Notes: generated from the sequence alone by a model not told the origin. Shown: positions 27,690 to 36,555, counted from the stretch's first letter. The stretch is 64,000 nucleotides of DNA from JBALVT01 sp036961345 (GCA_036961345.1 JBALVT010000003.1:1-64000), one strand, 5' to 3'. Program-made: numbers and translations.

Positions 27690-28415
27690 ATGCGTAAAGA
27701 TCTAAGACCCTATTGGCTGAAAAAATTGTACCTACGATATCGCCATTGGTACACAGAGTATTTCCTGCGGCCCGAGTGTGAATATCTTGGGCCACACCAT
27801 ACCGTTATGAAGCCAAGGTATGTACGGATTTCTGGACCCAATATTCGCATAGGTCGAAGTTTTACTGCGATTGGTGAGCCTATGCATCAGGTGGAGATAG
27901 GTGTTTGGGGTCGCAGCCCCGGCGAAGGTCGAATTCAAATAGGGGATTGCGTCCTCATGAGCCCCGGATCACGCTTGAGCGCCAGTGATGAAATTATCCT
28001 TGGCGATGGTGTAATGTTGGCCAACGGCGCCTATGTCACGGATTCTGACTGGCATACTATCTACGATAGAACCGTGAGAGATGAACGGGTAACCCCGGTG
28101 CATATTGGTGAAAACGTTTGGTTGGGCGACCATGCAACCGTCCTCAAAGGCGTCACAATAGGAAAAAACAGTGTAGTGGCGGCACGGGCGGTGGTAACGC
28201 GGGATGTCCCTGAAAATGTAGTTGTTGCGGGCAATCCCGCCAAAGTGGTCAAAGAACTGGATCCCAGCCGGGAGTTCATTACTCGAATGGAGTATTTCGC
28301 CGATCCAGCTGGCATGGCACGATTTTTCGATGCGATCGATCGCGAGGTGTTAACCGGCAACACCTTTTGGCGTTGGCTTTTGTCGGTTGTGCGCCCCACG
28401 TATCGCGGTGGTTAG
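27690..28415 (+). CDS. Hexapeptide-repeat acyltransferase
   Basis: Left-handed beta-helix acyltransferase, 241 residues. Hexapeptide turns run from about residue 45 to 190, with N-I-R-I-G-R-S, R-I-Q-I-G-D-C-V, I-I-L-G-D-G-V-M-L, H-I-G-E-N-V-W-L-G-D, V-T-I-G-K-N-S-V-V and ending V-V-A-G-N-P-A-K-V-V, the usual end of acetyltransferases. A basic aromatic N-terminus (K-K-L-Y-L-R-Y-R-H-W-Y) may lie at the membrane. The acceptor is unknown; such enzymes act on sugars, lipids or amino acids. It is alone on the plus strand, converging on srkA. Confidence 0.8.
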   Translation: MRKDLRPYWLKKLYLRYRHWYTEYFLRPECEYLGPHHTVMKPRYVRISGPNIRIGRSFTAIGEPMHQVEIGVWGRSPGEGRIQIGDCVLMSPGSRLSASDEIILGDGVMLANGAYVTDSDWHTIYDRTVRDERVTPVHIGENVWLGDHATVLKGVTIGKNSVVAARAVVTRDVPENVVVAGNPAKVVKELDPSREFITRMEYFADPAGMARFFDAIDREVLTGNTFWRWLLSVVRPTYRGG

Positions 28416-28421
28416 TAGGGC

Positions 28422-29405
28422 TCACAAGAGTTGCAGGGGTTCTTCCTGCAATGCCGAAAGCTGTTCGCGCAACTCCAGTATGTGATCTGCCCAATAGCGC
28501 TCGGTGTTAAACCAGGTGAAGCTTCTCGGGAAGGCAGGATCTTCCCAGCGTTTCGCGAGCCAGGCCGCATAGTTGATGATTCGCATGGTGCGCAGTGACT
28601 CCAACCAACGCAATTGACGGGGCTCGAAGTCGCAAAACTCGCTATAACCCTCAATAACCTCTGATAGCTGCTGTTGCCGGCGGTGTCGTTCCCCACTGAG
28701 AAACATCCATAGATCCTGCACTGCAGGCGCCATCATACAATCGTCCAGGTCGACGAAGTGTGCAGTTTCGTCACGCCACAAAATATTTCCTACGTGGCAG
28801 TCTCCATGTACCCGTATTAGGTCGCTGTCTTTCACTTCTGAATAAATACTACTAACGCTCTGTAGAAGATCTCTGGCCAGACTACTGTATGCAGGGATCA
28901 GGTCACGTGGAATAAATTCTCCCTCGAGCAAAAAGTCGATATTTTCCGTCATCATTCTGTCAACGCCTATCGATAGGCGATCTGTGAACTTGCCCGCTCT
29001 GCCGACCGCGTGAATGCGCCCCAGAGTCCGGCCAAGAACAAACAGGTTGTTGAGATTGTCCAGTTCAGGGGGATAGCCTCCGCGCCGTTTAAAAAGTGTG
29101 AATAAAAATCCCGCGTGTTCGTGTAGCGAGCAGCCATTACTGTCTATAAGCGGTGCAACAACGGAGATGTCGGCATCTACCAGCTCCTGGCTGAAGCGAT
29201 GCTCCTCGTTGATTTGCTCGCGAGTCCATCTGCCGGGGCGATAGAATTTGGCGATGACGGGGTCGCCCTCTTCGAGTCCCACCTGATAGACCCGGTTTTC
29301 GTAGCTATTGAGTGCCAAAAGGCGTGCGTCGCTGATATAGCCTGCCGATTCGACGGCATCGATCACAAGGTCGGGGGTGAGTAGGTCGTAGGGATGGTTA
29401 CTCAA
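28422..29405 (-). CDS. srkA: Stress response kinase SrkA/YihE family
   Basis: Serine/threonine kinase of the aminoglycoside-phosphotransferase fold, 327 residues. N-terminal N-S-Y-E-N-R-V-Y-Q-V; catalytic loop R-V-H-G-D-C-H-V-G-N-I-L-W; metal-binding H-F-V-D-L-D-D-C-M-M; and a C-terminal aromatic segment W-L-A-K-R-W-E-D-P-A-F-P. YihE in E. coli counters stress-induced cell death. Its ATG overlaps the modC stop by 4 bp, so it is translationally coupled to the molybdate transporter, an arrangement I do not know as standard. Confidence 0.87.
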   Translation of the reverse strand: MSNHPYDLLTPDLVIDAVESAGYISDARLLALNSYENRVYQVGLEEGDPVIAKFYRPGRWTREQINEEHRFSQELVDADISVVAPLIDSNGCSLHEHAGFLFTLFKRRGGYPPELDNLNNLFVLGRTLGRIHAVGRAGKFTDRLSIGVDRMMTENIDFLLEGEFIPRDLIPAYSSLARDLLQSVSSIYSEVKDSDLIRVHGDCHVGNILWRDETAHFVDLDDCMMAPAVQDLWMFLSGERHRRQQQLSEVIEGYSEFCDFEPRQLRWLESLRTMRIINYAAWLAKRWEDPAFPRSFTWFNTERYWADHILELREQLSALQEEPLQLL

Positions 29406-30496
29406 GAATTGTTCTCCGTGGTTTCGCTTAGCAGCGCAACGCTTTTAACCTGTGCGTAAAGAGAGTCGCCGACTTGCAAGTTGAGTTCAGCAACCGATTT
29501 TCGGGTGATTCTGGCCAGCAAAAACTGCTGCCCGAAGGCGAGTTTCAAAAGTACTCGTGAGCCAGTAGTTTCTTCGATCTGGATAAGTTCTACCGGGAGT
29601 ATATTCAGGATACTGCTGGCCTGGGGACGCTGCCGACAAATACTGACATCTCTTGCCGGGATTCGAAGTCGGTATTGTGCGTCAATTATTTCGGGCAGCT
29701 GTGCGACAAACAAGGGTGTTCCTTCTACGTCGAGTTCAGACAGTCCGTATTCACTGTCGTGATTTTTTAGTGTGCCCAGCAATATTGTCGCCGCCTGTTC
29801 GTCATGAGACAGCCGTGTGTCCAGTCGGGCACACAGGTCTACCACTGAACCCTGGGCTTGAACTTTTCCTTCCTCAAGTAAGATCAGCTTATCCGCCAGA
29901 TGACTGACCTCTTCCATGTCGTGGCTGACATAGAGCATCGGTAGGTCGATCATTTGGCGCAGTCGCTGTAAATAATGCAGGCATTGGGCCCGGGCACCAT
30001 GGTCCAGGTTGGCCAGTGGTTCATCCAGCAATAGTAGCGTTGGGGAACTCAGTAGCGCGCGGGCAATTGCAACCCGTTGTTTTTGTCCCGCTGAAAGTTG
30101 TGTTGCGGGACGCGTGAGTAAACTGTCCAATTCCAGCCAGTCGACAACCTTCGCAAAGCTGATATTACTTTCGCGGTGCCTGCGGCTCACCGCATAGTTT
30201 AAATTCTCCCTGACATTCAGGTGTGGAAATAGCCGTGCATCCTGAAAGACAAAGCCAATATTTCTTTGCCAAGGCGGTACAAAACACTGATCTGATTGCC
30301 AGATATCGCCTCGATTTACAATGCGGCTGCCTGCATCGGCGGCCTGTAATCCAGCGATGCAATTTAGTAGTGTGGTTTTGCCGCTCCCGCTTTTGCCGTA
30401 GATAGCGGTGACACCCGTCTCCGCTATTTTGCAATGTACTTCAAGTCGAAAAGAAGATTGCGCGGTGAGTTTCAAATCAAGATCAAGCCCGGTCAT
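29402..30496 (-). CDS. modC: Molybdate ABC transporter ATP-binding protein ModC
   Basis: ATPase of the molybdate importer, 364 residues from ATG 30496. Walker A G-K-S-G-S-G-K-T-T-L-L; ABC signature Q-L-S-A-G-Q-K-Q-R-V-A; Walker B L-L-L-L-D-E-P-L-A-N-L-D; switch histidine in Y-V-S-H-D-M-E-E-V. The C-terminal region is a TOBE/molybdate-binding domain (R-K-S-V-A-E-L-N-L-Q-V-G-D-S-L-Y-A-Q-V-K). It overlaps modB by 4 bp and srkA by 4 bp. Confidence 0.95.
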   Translation of the reverse strand: MTGLDLDLKLTAQSSFRLEVHCKIAETGVTAIYGKSGSGKTTLLNCIAGLQAADAGSRIVNRGDIWQSDQCFVPPWQRNIGFVFQDARLFPHLNVRENLNYAVSRRHRESNISFAKVVDWLELDSLLTRPATQLSAGQKQRVAIARALLSSPTLLLLDEPLANLDHGARAQCLHYLQRLRQMIDLPMLYVSHDMEEVSHLADKLILLEEGKVQAQGSVVDLCARLDTRLSHDEQAATILLGTLKNHDSEYGLSELDVEGTPLFVAQLPEIIDAQYRLRIPARDVSICRQRPQASSILNILPVELIQIEETTGSRVLLKLAFGQQFLLARITRKSVAELNLQVGDSLYAQVKSVALLSETTENNS

Positions 30497-31173
30497 GTAT
30501 TGGACCGCCACAATCCCTGCGGATTACTTCGGTAAAGCAAGAATAGCAATACAATCGAAAACAACATTAACCCACCGGCAAGTCGATGTGCTTGAGCAAA
30601 CTGCAGAGACTCCACCTGATCATAAAGTGCAATGGATAGCACGCGTGTTTCTCCGGGTATATTTCCTCCGATCATGAGCACAACACCAAATTCGCCGATG
30701 GTATGGGCAAAGCCCAAACTGGCTGCGGTGATAAAACTACGTTTGCACAGGGGTAAAACAACCGTTCGAAACTGATCTATGGGCGTAGCGCCAAGTGTCG
30801 CTGCAGCCTGCAATAGGTGTGCCGGAACCTGCGCAAATGCACTTTGTAGCGGTTGGACAACAAAGGGTAAAGAATAGATGAACGAGCCTATGACGAGGGC
30901 GTTAAAGCTAAATGCCAATTGTGAGCCGGTGAGCTGTTGCCAGAGTTGGCCGATTATCGTGTGCGGCGCGAACATCAGAAGCAGGTAAAACCCCAGCACT
31001 GTCGGAGGCAGGATCAGGGGTAAGGCAACCAGGGATTCAATAAATGCACTTAAGTTGGTTCTTCTCCGAGAAAGCCACCAGGCAAGCGGTGTTCCAACGG
31101 CGAGTAGAAATACCAGTGTGACCGCTGCCAGTCGTAATGTTAGCCAAATGGCCTGAACCTCCGCTGGTGTCAC
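30493..31173 (-). CDS. modB: Molybdate ABC transporter permease ModB
   Basis: Inner-membrane permease, 226 residues, with five to six hydrophobic helices. The coupling loop that contacts ModC is seen as A-A-A-T-L-G-A-T-P-I-D-Q-F. Other ModB hallmarks are L-P-L-I-L-P-P-T-V-L-G-F-Y-L-L and T-I-G-E-F-G-V-V-L-M-I-G-G-N-I-P-G. The start is GTG 31173, overlapping the modA stop by 4 bp (GTGA). Confidence 0.95.
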   Translation of the reverse strand: MTPAEVQAIWLTLRLAAVTLVFLLAVGTPLAWWLSRRRTNLSAFIESLVALPLILPPTVLGFYLLLMFAPHTIIGQLWQQLTGSQLAFSFNALVIGSFIYSLPFVVQPLQSAFAQVPAHLLQAAATLGATPIDQFRTVVLPLCKRSFITAASLGFAHTIGEFGVVLMIGGNIPGETRVLSIALYDQVESLQFAQAHRLAGGLMLFSIVLLFLLYRSNPQGLWRSNT

Positions 31174-31877
31174 TGGCAGGGCCCATAGCCGGAGTCGGCT
31201 ATCAAGGCTCGAACATGGCTACTCTTTAGGAACGCTACATATTCCAGCGCGGCAGGTTTTTCTTTCGCTGGGGTTAACAGCAGGGCTTGCTGTTCGATCG
31301 GGGTATACCAGTCCTGGGGGATTACTATTCCCTGGCCTGGAGTTAAAGACTGGGCGACCAGGCTCATATCCACCGATCCGGTCACCAAATACTGGTAGGC
31401 ATGCACCACGTTGTTTGCTTGAACTAATGTGCGGTCTTTTCCCGAGGCAAACTCTTTTCTGTGGATGACTTGCTGCGCTGCTTTGCCATAGGGGGCAGTC
31501 CGCGGATTGGCCATCGCCAGGCTGAGTTTGCTATCGCCAAGATCCTTGAGTGAGCCAGTGCCGCCGGTGAGAATTAGTTGCCCGCGGGCGTAACAAAACC
31601 TTTGCCCTGCTACGCCATAGCCCTGGGTCTGCAACAGTGAGGGAGAATGGCTATCTGCCGAGAGGAAAATGTCGAATGGCGCCCCGTGTGTTATTTGACT
31701 GTGCAGAACTCCGGTAGAAGCACTGCTGAGGTTCACCCGGTGCCCTGTTTGTACCTCAAAAACTTCACTGATTGATGTAGCGGTTTGTTTGAAATTTGCC
31801 GCGACTGCTACCGTCACTTCGCCGGCGAGGGTGGGCGGTGCCAAAAACAATAAAAATATGAAAATAAGGCCGTGCAT
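31170..31877 (-). CDS. modA: Molybdate-binding periplasmic protein ModA
   Basis: Substrate-binding protein of 235 residues. Signal peptide to about residue 18 (L-F-L-A-P-P-T-L-A-G). Ligand-binding segments: V-A-A-N-F, S-S-A-S-T-G-V-L, G-A-P-F-D-I-F-L-S-A-D, and A-N-P-R-T-A-P-Y-G. A good ribosome site (CAGGAG) precedes the ATG. First of modABC-srkA; comF lies 57 bp upstream on the same strand. Confidence 0.94.
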   Translation of the reverse strand: MHGLIFIFLLFLAPPTLAGEVTVAVAANFKQTATSISEVFEVQTGHRVNLSSASTGVLHSQITHGAPFDIFLSADSHSPSLLQTQGYGVAGQRFCYARGQLILTGGTGSLKDLGDSKLSLAMANPRTAPYGKAAQQVIHRKEFASGKDRTLVQANNVVHAYQYLVTGSVDMSLVAQSLTPGQGIVIPQDWYTPIEQQALLLTPAKEKPAALEYVAFLKSSHVRALIADSGYGPCQ

Positions 31878-31934
31878 GCCGGGTGCTCCTGGGTCAGCAT
31901 GCGCAGTATGAGCGATGGCGAGTTTAAATGCATG

Positions 31935-32654
31935 TCAGATCGCCGGGGCGGGAGTTCTTGCGAGACACCATACCTCAACAGAGCTCGCACCCGCTCCAAG
32001 CAGTGCGCTCGCAAGTTCGGCTGCGGTGCTTCCTGTGGTCATGACGTCGTCCACTATTGCTATTTTGCGGCCCCGGCAGGGTAAGCGGATATTAAACGCG
32101 CCGATCAGGTTGCGCTCCCTGGCAGTTACCTTGAGGGCGGCTTGTGACCTGGTAATACGGCTGCGGCGTGCAAGGTTAGTCTTCAGCGTTACGTTTTTAA
32201 GGTCGGGGCATTGGGCACGCAATTGATGACATAGAAGCTCACTTTGGTTAAACCCGCGCTGACACAGGCGCAACCAATGCAGCGGCACGGGTACGATCAT
32301 GTCGACTGCTGCGCTGGCCGGAAATCGTTCTAACCAGAGCATCGCCAATAGCGGGGTCAAACGCCGTTCCTTGTTGAATTTCCAGCGGTGTATCAGGTAG
32401 GCCATTTGTTCGTCGTATACCCAGGGTGCTATGACCCGACTGTAAGGAGGCTTCTCGATGACGCAGTTAGCACAGATTCTTGCCGGCGCATCTGTGGCAG
32501 CATGAGTCAGTGGCAGGGCGCAGCCGGTGCAGCAGATCGTATTCGGTGTCAGCCCGGACAGGCACTGGGGACAAACAGGGTAGCCATTACTGCAACGCGT
32601 ACTGCACAGGATGCAATTATTAGGGAAAATGGCGTCCAAAATTCTGTTAACCAT
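31935..32654 (-). CDS. comF: ComF family phosphoribosyltransferase-like protein
   Basis: Competence-associated cytoplasmic protein, 239 residues. N-terminal zinc-ribbon cysteines (C-I-L-C, C-P-Q-C, C-T-G-C and C-A-N-C) precede a phosphoribosyltransferase fold with the PRPP loop I-V-D-D-V-M-T-T-G-S-T. Needed in some bacteria for uptake of transforming single-stranded DNA; fits with the type IV pilus genes in this window. Its start codon lies inside a BirA-like operator shared with bioB. Confidence 0.9.
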   Translation of the reverse strand: MVNRILDAIFPNNCILCSTRCSNGYPVCPQCLSGLTPNTICCTGCALPLTHAATDAPARICANCVIEKPPYSRVIAPWVYDEQMAYLIHRWKFNKERRLTPLLAMLWLERFPASAAVDMIVPVPLHWLRLCQRGFNQSELLCHQLRAQCPDLKNVTLKTNLARRSRITRSQAALKVTARERNLIGAFNIRLPCRGRKIAIVDDVMTTGSTAAELASALLGAGASSVEVWCLARTPAPAI

Positions 32655-32697
32655 GATGACTGCAAAAGGTTGACAGCTTGGACGGCGAGGTTATCAT
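32644..32697 (+). promoter_or_regulatory. BirA-type biotin operator overlapping bioB promoter
   Basis: CTGTTAACC, a 15-bp spacer, then GGTTGACAG (32644-32676): arms complementary at eight of nine positions, matching the BirA operator plan of TGTWAACC-N14-16-GGTTWACA. The right arm contains a perfect -35 TTGACA (32670-32675); 16 bp later is TATCAT (32692-32697) as -10. Biotin-loaded BirA would block the -35 and also cover the comF start. Confidence 0.75.
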
Positions 32698-32731
32698 GGC
32701 GTCTCGCTTAAAAAATGTACAGGTTAGAGTC

Positions 32732-33796
32732 ATGAAACACGGTTCCTCTTCGTTAAGTCACGCTGAATTTTCCCCTGGGCAGGCCGAGATACGTCACGAC
32801 TGGTCTCGGGGAGAAATCGATGCCCTGTTCGCTCTGCCCTTTAACGATTTACTGTTTCAGGCTCAAACAATGCATCGTAAGTATTTTGACCCGAATCAGG
32901 TACAAGTGAGCACATTACTTTCAATCAAAACCGGCGCCTGCCCGGAAGACTGCGCCTATTGCCCGCAGAGCAATCGCTACGACACCGGCCTTGAGACCGA
33001 GAAATTGATGGAGGTTGAGAAGGTGCTGGAGCAGGCGAGGGCCGCCAAAAACTCTGGAGCCAGTCGTTTTTGCATGGGCGCTGCCTGGCGATCGCCCAAG
33101 CAACGCGATATGCCTTACGTGGTAGCCATGGTTAAGGGTGTTAAAGAGCTGGGTCTTGAAAGCTGTATGACTCTGGGCATGCTCACAGGTAATCAGGCCG
33201 AAGAACTTGCCGATGCGGGCCTCGACTACTACAACCACAATCTGGATACCTCGCCAGAGTATTACGGCGATATAATTACCACGAGAACTTATAAAGATCG
33301 CCTGGATACATTAGGCCATGTGCGTGATGCCGGAATGAAGGTGTGCAGTGGCGGTATCGTGGGCATGGGTGAACAGCAAAGTGATCGTGCTGGCTTGTTG
33401 CAGCAACTGGTGAATTTGCCCGAGCACCCCGACAGCGTGCCCATTAACATGCTCGTTCGGGTGGAGGGCACGCCTTTGAGCGAAGCAGCTGATCTGGATC
33501 CTTTTGATTTTCTCAGGATGATTGCGGTCGCCAGAATTTTGATGCCTGCCTCACATGTTCGTCTTTCCGCCGGCCGCGAGGAAATGAACGAGCAGATGCA
33601 CGCACTGGCCTATTTTGCCGGTGCCAATTCAATCTTCTATGGTGAAAAATTGCTGACCACGCCGAATCCACAGGCCAACTCGGATATGGAACTGTTTGGC
33701 CGTCTGGGCATATCTCCAGAGCAGCGTCACGTGGAGGCGGCTCCGCAAAATCCAACACCGCAGTTTTATGACGCTGCCGCACATTCCACCCACTAG
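32732..33796 (+). CDS. bioB: Biotin synthase
   Basis: Radical SAM enzyme inserting sulfur into dethiobiotin, 354 residues. The 4Fe-4S motif is C70-P-E-D-C74-A-Y-C77 after V-S-T-L-L-S-I-K-T-G; the 2Fe-2S cysteine region C-M-T-L-G-M-L and Y-Y-N-H-N-L-D-T-S-P-E are conserved. An in-frame ATG at 32696 would add 12 residues, but it lies inside the -10 of the strong upstream promoter, so a transcript from there cannot use it. ATG 32732 (MKHGSSS) gives a length like E. coli BioB (346). No other bio gene is nearby. Confidence 0.95.
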   Translation: MKHGSSSLSHAEFSPGQAEIRHDWSRGEIDALFALPFNDLLFQAQTMHRKYFDPNQVQVSTLLSIKTGACPEDCAYCPQSNRYDTGLETEKLMEVEKVLEQARAAKNSGASRFCMGAAWRSPKQRDMPYVVAMVKGVKELGLESCMTLGMLTGNQAEELADAGLDYYNHNLDTSPEYYGDIITTRTYKDRLDTLGHVRDAGMKVCSGGIVGMGEQQSDRAGLLQQLVNLPEHPDSVPINMLVRVEGTPLSEAADLDPFDFLRMIAVARILMPASHVRLSAGREEMNEQMHALAYFAGANSIFYGEKLLTTPNPQANSDMELFGRLGISPEQRHVEAAPQNPTPQFYDAAAHSTH

Positions 33797-34288
33797 CACT
33801 AGTGCACAAATAGGCGGGATTTTCTGTGCGCCTACAGGGTGCTTAAACAGCACCCCGCATCATCATTTGTAAGAGGCGCTTGCTGGATTTGCCGGTAGGC
33901 TCCGGGCCTCTGTTGGTTCTCCAGACTCCATCTTTTTGGATATTCCCGCGGAGCTGAATAGAGCCGATACAGTAGAATTCTTTAGTCGGCCTCCCACCGG
34001 CTATGACCGACTATTACTTGTACCTCCATTGGGCGTAATGCCGTCTTTGATCCTCAGTTTTCCAAGACTGCCTGCTATAAAGGGCTTAAGTAGATAGTAA
34101 GTACTCACTTATTATGGATTCCTGGGGCCACATATAACTTTAAGGACCCCGGTTCTCCAGTTTATGATCGAAAAGATATTTGACTTTGGGTCGTTTTCCC
34201 GCAAAATGTATTCACTGAACACATAGACATTTCCATACGCTGCCAAATGGTAGCTCGTGGCGGTCAGGACCATCCAGAGGTTAGAACT
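33797..34288. other. 492-bp non-coding gap with several inverted repeats
   Basis: No convincing gene. Visible structures: a perfect 10-bp palindrome GCACTAGTGC right after the bioB stop; hairpin GGGTGCT-TAAAC-AGCACCC at 33837-33855, possibly the bioB transcript end although no T-run follows; TAGTCGG paired with CCGACTA at 33983-34013; and TAAGT-N4-ACTTA at about 34099. It should also contain the promoter of the acyl-CoA dehydrogenase gene; no clear one stands out. Confidence 0.5.
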
Positions 34289-36082
34289 ATGCCCCATTAT
34301 AAAGCGCCACTTCGCGATATCAGTTTCGTTATGAACGAGCTTCTGCAATCCGAAAAACTCTATCAGACTCTGCCCGGCAATGAAGAAGCCACCGAGGATT
34401 TGATGAATGCCATTGTCGAGGAAGGAGCGAAGTTTAGTGAAAATGTACTGGCTCCCCTCAATCAGTCAGGCGATGAGGAAGGCTGCAAGTGGAGTGAAGA
34501 TGGTGTGAAAACCCCCGAGGGTTTTGCCGCGGCATACCAGCAGTATGTGGAGGGTGGCTGGCCCGCTCTTTCGGCTGAAATTGAACACGGCGGTCAGGGT
34601 ATGCCCGGACTACTCGGCATCATTATGACCGAGCTGACGGGCACCGCAAACTGGTCCTGGGGCATGTATCCGGGTCTCAGCCACGGTGCTATTCGAACTG
34701 TTGAAGAGCATGGAAGTGACGAACAAAAATCCCAGTACCTGACAAAGCTCATCGACGGTAATTGGACCGGCACCATGTGTCTTACCGAAGCTCAATGCGG
34801 AACTGACCTCGGACTGCTTCGCACCAAGGCAGAGCCGCGTGCTGATGGTAGTTACGCTATCACGGGCACCAAGATATTTATCAGTGCCGGCGAGCACGAC
34901 ATGGCTGAGAACATTGTTCATATTGTATTGGCCAGGCTGCCGGATGCCCCAGAGGGAACCAAAGGTATCTCTTTGTTTATTGTGCCAAAGTTTATGCCCA
35001 ATTCTGACGGCAGTGCGGGCGAGCGCAATGAGGTGCAATGTGCTTCTATCGAACACAAAATGGGTATTAAAGGTTCAGCAACTTGTGTCATGAACTTCGA
35101 CGAGGCTAATGGGTATCTGATCGGCGAACCCAACAAGGGCCTGGCCTGTATGTTTACCTTCATGAACACTGCTCGCCTTGGTACTGCGGTACAGGGGCTT
35201 GCTCATGGAGAGCTTTCTTATCAGGGCGCCCTGGAATATGCCAGAGACCGGCTGGCCATGCGCAGTCTCACGGGCCCGAAAAATCCTGATGGTCCTGCGG
35301 ATCCGATTATCGTTCATCCAGATGTTCGACGTATGCTGCTTACGCAAAAAGCGTTTGCCGAGGGCAGCCGTGCCTTTATTTATTTTCTCGCGCAGCTCGG
35401 TGATGTTGTCGAGGCGGGTTCAGAGGAGGATTCGAAGCATGCCGATGACCTGATGGCCTTTTTAACGCCAATCGCGAAGGCTTTCGTGACCGAAACTGGT
35501 TACGAGTCGGCAAACCTCGGCGTGCAGGTGTTTGGCGGTCACGGTTTTATTAGTGAATGGGGTATGGAGCAGATTGTGCGGGATGGCAGAATTTCCATGC
35601 TCTATGAGGGAACGACCGGTATCCAGGCTATGGATCTGATCGGCCGCAAGGTATTGGGAAGTGGCGGCAAATTGCTTTTGAGCTTCACCGGTTACATCGA
35701 TGAACTTTGTGAGCAAAACGCGGGAGAAGAAAACGCTGAATTTGTTGACGTTTTGAAAGCCTATAAAGATGAATGGCTGGAACTGTCTATGAAGATTGGT
35801 GAAGCCGCCATGGAGAATCCGGATGCAGCGGGTTCAGCTGCGGTGGACTACATAATGTATAGCGGTTATGTCACGCTTGCCTATTTCTGGGCTCGTATGG
35901 CAGTTCTAGCCAAGGCGAAAATTGCTGAGGCAGACGGCGACGTGTCGTTCTATGAAGCGAAGTTAATGACGGCGCGTTTTTACTTTGAACGGTTGCTGCC
36001 GCGTACCCTGTCTCTGAAGCAGACTATGCTGTCAAATCCTGACAATCTAATGGCGATGCCAGAGGCCATGTTCGACTTCTAA
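34289..36082 (+). CDS. Large acyl-CoA dehydrogenase (DmdC-like subfamily)
   Basis: Flavoprotein that oxidises acyl-CoA to enoyl-CoA, 597 residues, longer than the classic 380. The start MPHYKAPLRD-I-S-F-V-M-N-E is typical of the 600-residue group that includes methylmercaptopropionyl-CoA dehydrogenases. FAD/substrate motifs: M-C-L-T-E-A-Q-C-G-T-D-L, and the catalytic glutamate region M-L-Y-E-G-T-T-G-I-Q-A. The family's extra C-terminal domain ends L-P-R-T-L-S-L-K. ATG 34289 is preceded by CAGAGG. Substrate cannot be told from sequence; fatty or sulfur-containing acyl-CoA are both possible. Confidence 0.85.
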   Translation: MPHYKAPLRDISFVMNELLQSEKLYQTLPGNEEATEDLMNAIVEEGAKFSENVLAPLNQSGDEEGCKWSEDGVKTPEGFAAAYQQYVEGGWPALSAEIEHGGQGMPGLLGIIMTELTGTANWSWGMYPGLSHGAIRTVEEHGSDEQKSQYLTKLIDGNWTGTMCLTEAQCGTDLGLLRTKAEPRADGSYAITGTKIFISAGEHDMAENIVHIVLARLPDAPEGTKGISLFIVPKFMPNSDGSAGERNEVQCASIEHKMGIKGSATCVMNFDEANGYLIGEPNKGLACMFTFMNTARLGTAVQGLAHGELSYQGALEYARDRLAMRSLTGPKNPDGPADPIIVHPDVRRMLLTQKAFAEGSRAFIYFLAQLGDVVEAGSEEDSKHADDLMAFLTPIAKAFVTETGYESANLGVQVFGGHGFISEWGMEQIVRDGRISMLYEGTTGIQAMDLIGRKVLGSGGKLLLSFTGYIDELCEQNAGEENAEFVDVLKAYKDEWLELSMKIGEAAMENPDAAGSAAVDYIMYSGYVTLAYFWARMAVLAKAKIAEADGDVSFYEAKLMTARFYFERLLPRTLSLKQTMLSNPDNLMAMPEAMFDF

Positions 36083-36176
36083 GCTGGGGTGTTATAGATG
36101 GAAAGTTACGCATTTGCGTGACTTTCCTTTCTCAAGCGAAGAAAATGTGGTTCTACTTCTAACTGGCTTCACCGTC

Positions 36177-36392
36177 ATGACCAACTCCGACTCTGAAAAT
36201 CAAGAATCCGGTTCCGGCAGCCGTCTTTATGCCGACGATCAAGCCAAGGTAGATGCTTTTACCAAGCGCGGTGTTAATTCGGTTGATCGCAAGCCATTCC
36301 GGCCCTTTCGATTGCTGCTCATCTTGATAGCAGTGGTTTTTACACTCAGTATTTTCAGTCAATTTTTGGCCCGTTGGGCCGGTGTTTACTAA
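36177..36392 (+). CDS. Small membrane protein, DUF3094-like
   Basis: A 71-residue protein with a polar head containing S-R-L-Y-A-D-D-Q-A-K-V-D-A-F and R-G-V-N-S-V-D-R-K-P-F-R-P, then one transmembrane helix at about 44-65. This pattern resembles the DUF3094 family I know from pseudomonads; function unknown. ATG 36177 is chosen because the family begins close to the S-R-L-Y segment; the upstream 21 codons look unlike protein. It is separated from the dehydrogenase by 94 bp and followed by a tRNA gene. Confidence 0.65.
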   Translation: MTNSDSENQESGSGSRLYADDQAKVDAFTKRGVNSVDRKPFRPFRLLLILIAVVFTLSIFSQFLARWAGVY

Positions 36393-36425
36393 TCGACCAG
36401 CACTGAATTTGGCCGACAGCCGATA

Positions 36426-36454
36426 TTGGTTAGGTACTTTCAATTTGATATAGT
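36426..36454 (+). promoter_or_regulatory. Candidate promoter of tRNA-Pro
   Basis: TTGGTT, 17-bp spacer, TATAGT (five of six matches to the -10 consensus), placing a transcription start about 10 bp before the tRNA 5' end. Confidence 0.55.
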
Positions 36455-36471
36455 GATCACATCCGTTGCAT

Positions 36472-36548
<77 letters not shown>

Positions 36549-36555
36549 ATAATAG

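Noticed and set aside
31878..31934. ModE operator ahead of modA
   Set aside because: Only a short partial half-site (ATCGCT) is visible and no matching second half; the gap may be simple operon spacing.
34112..34348. 78-codon minus frame in the bioB-dehydrogenase gap
   Set aside because: Its start lies inside the dehydrogenase gene and no family or ribosome site is seen.
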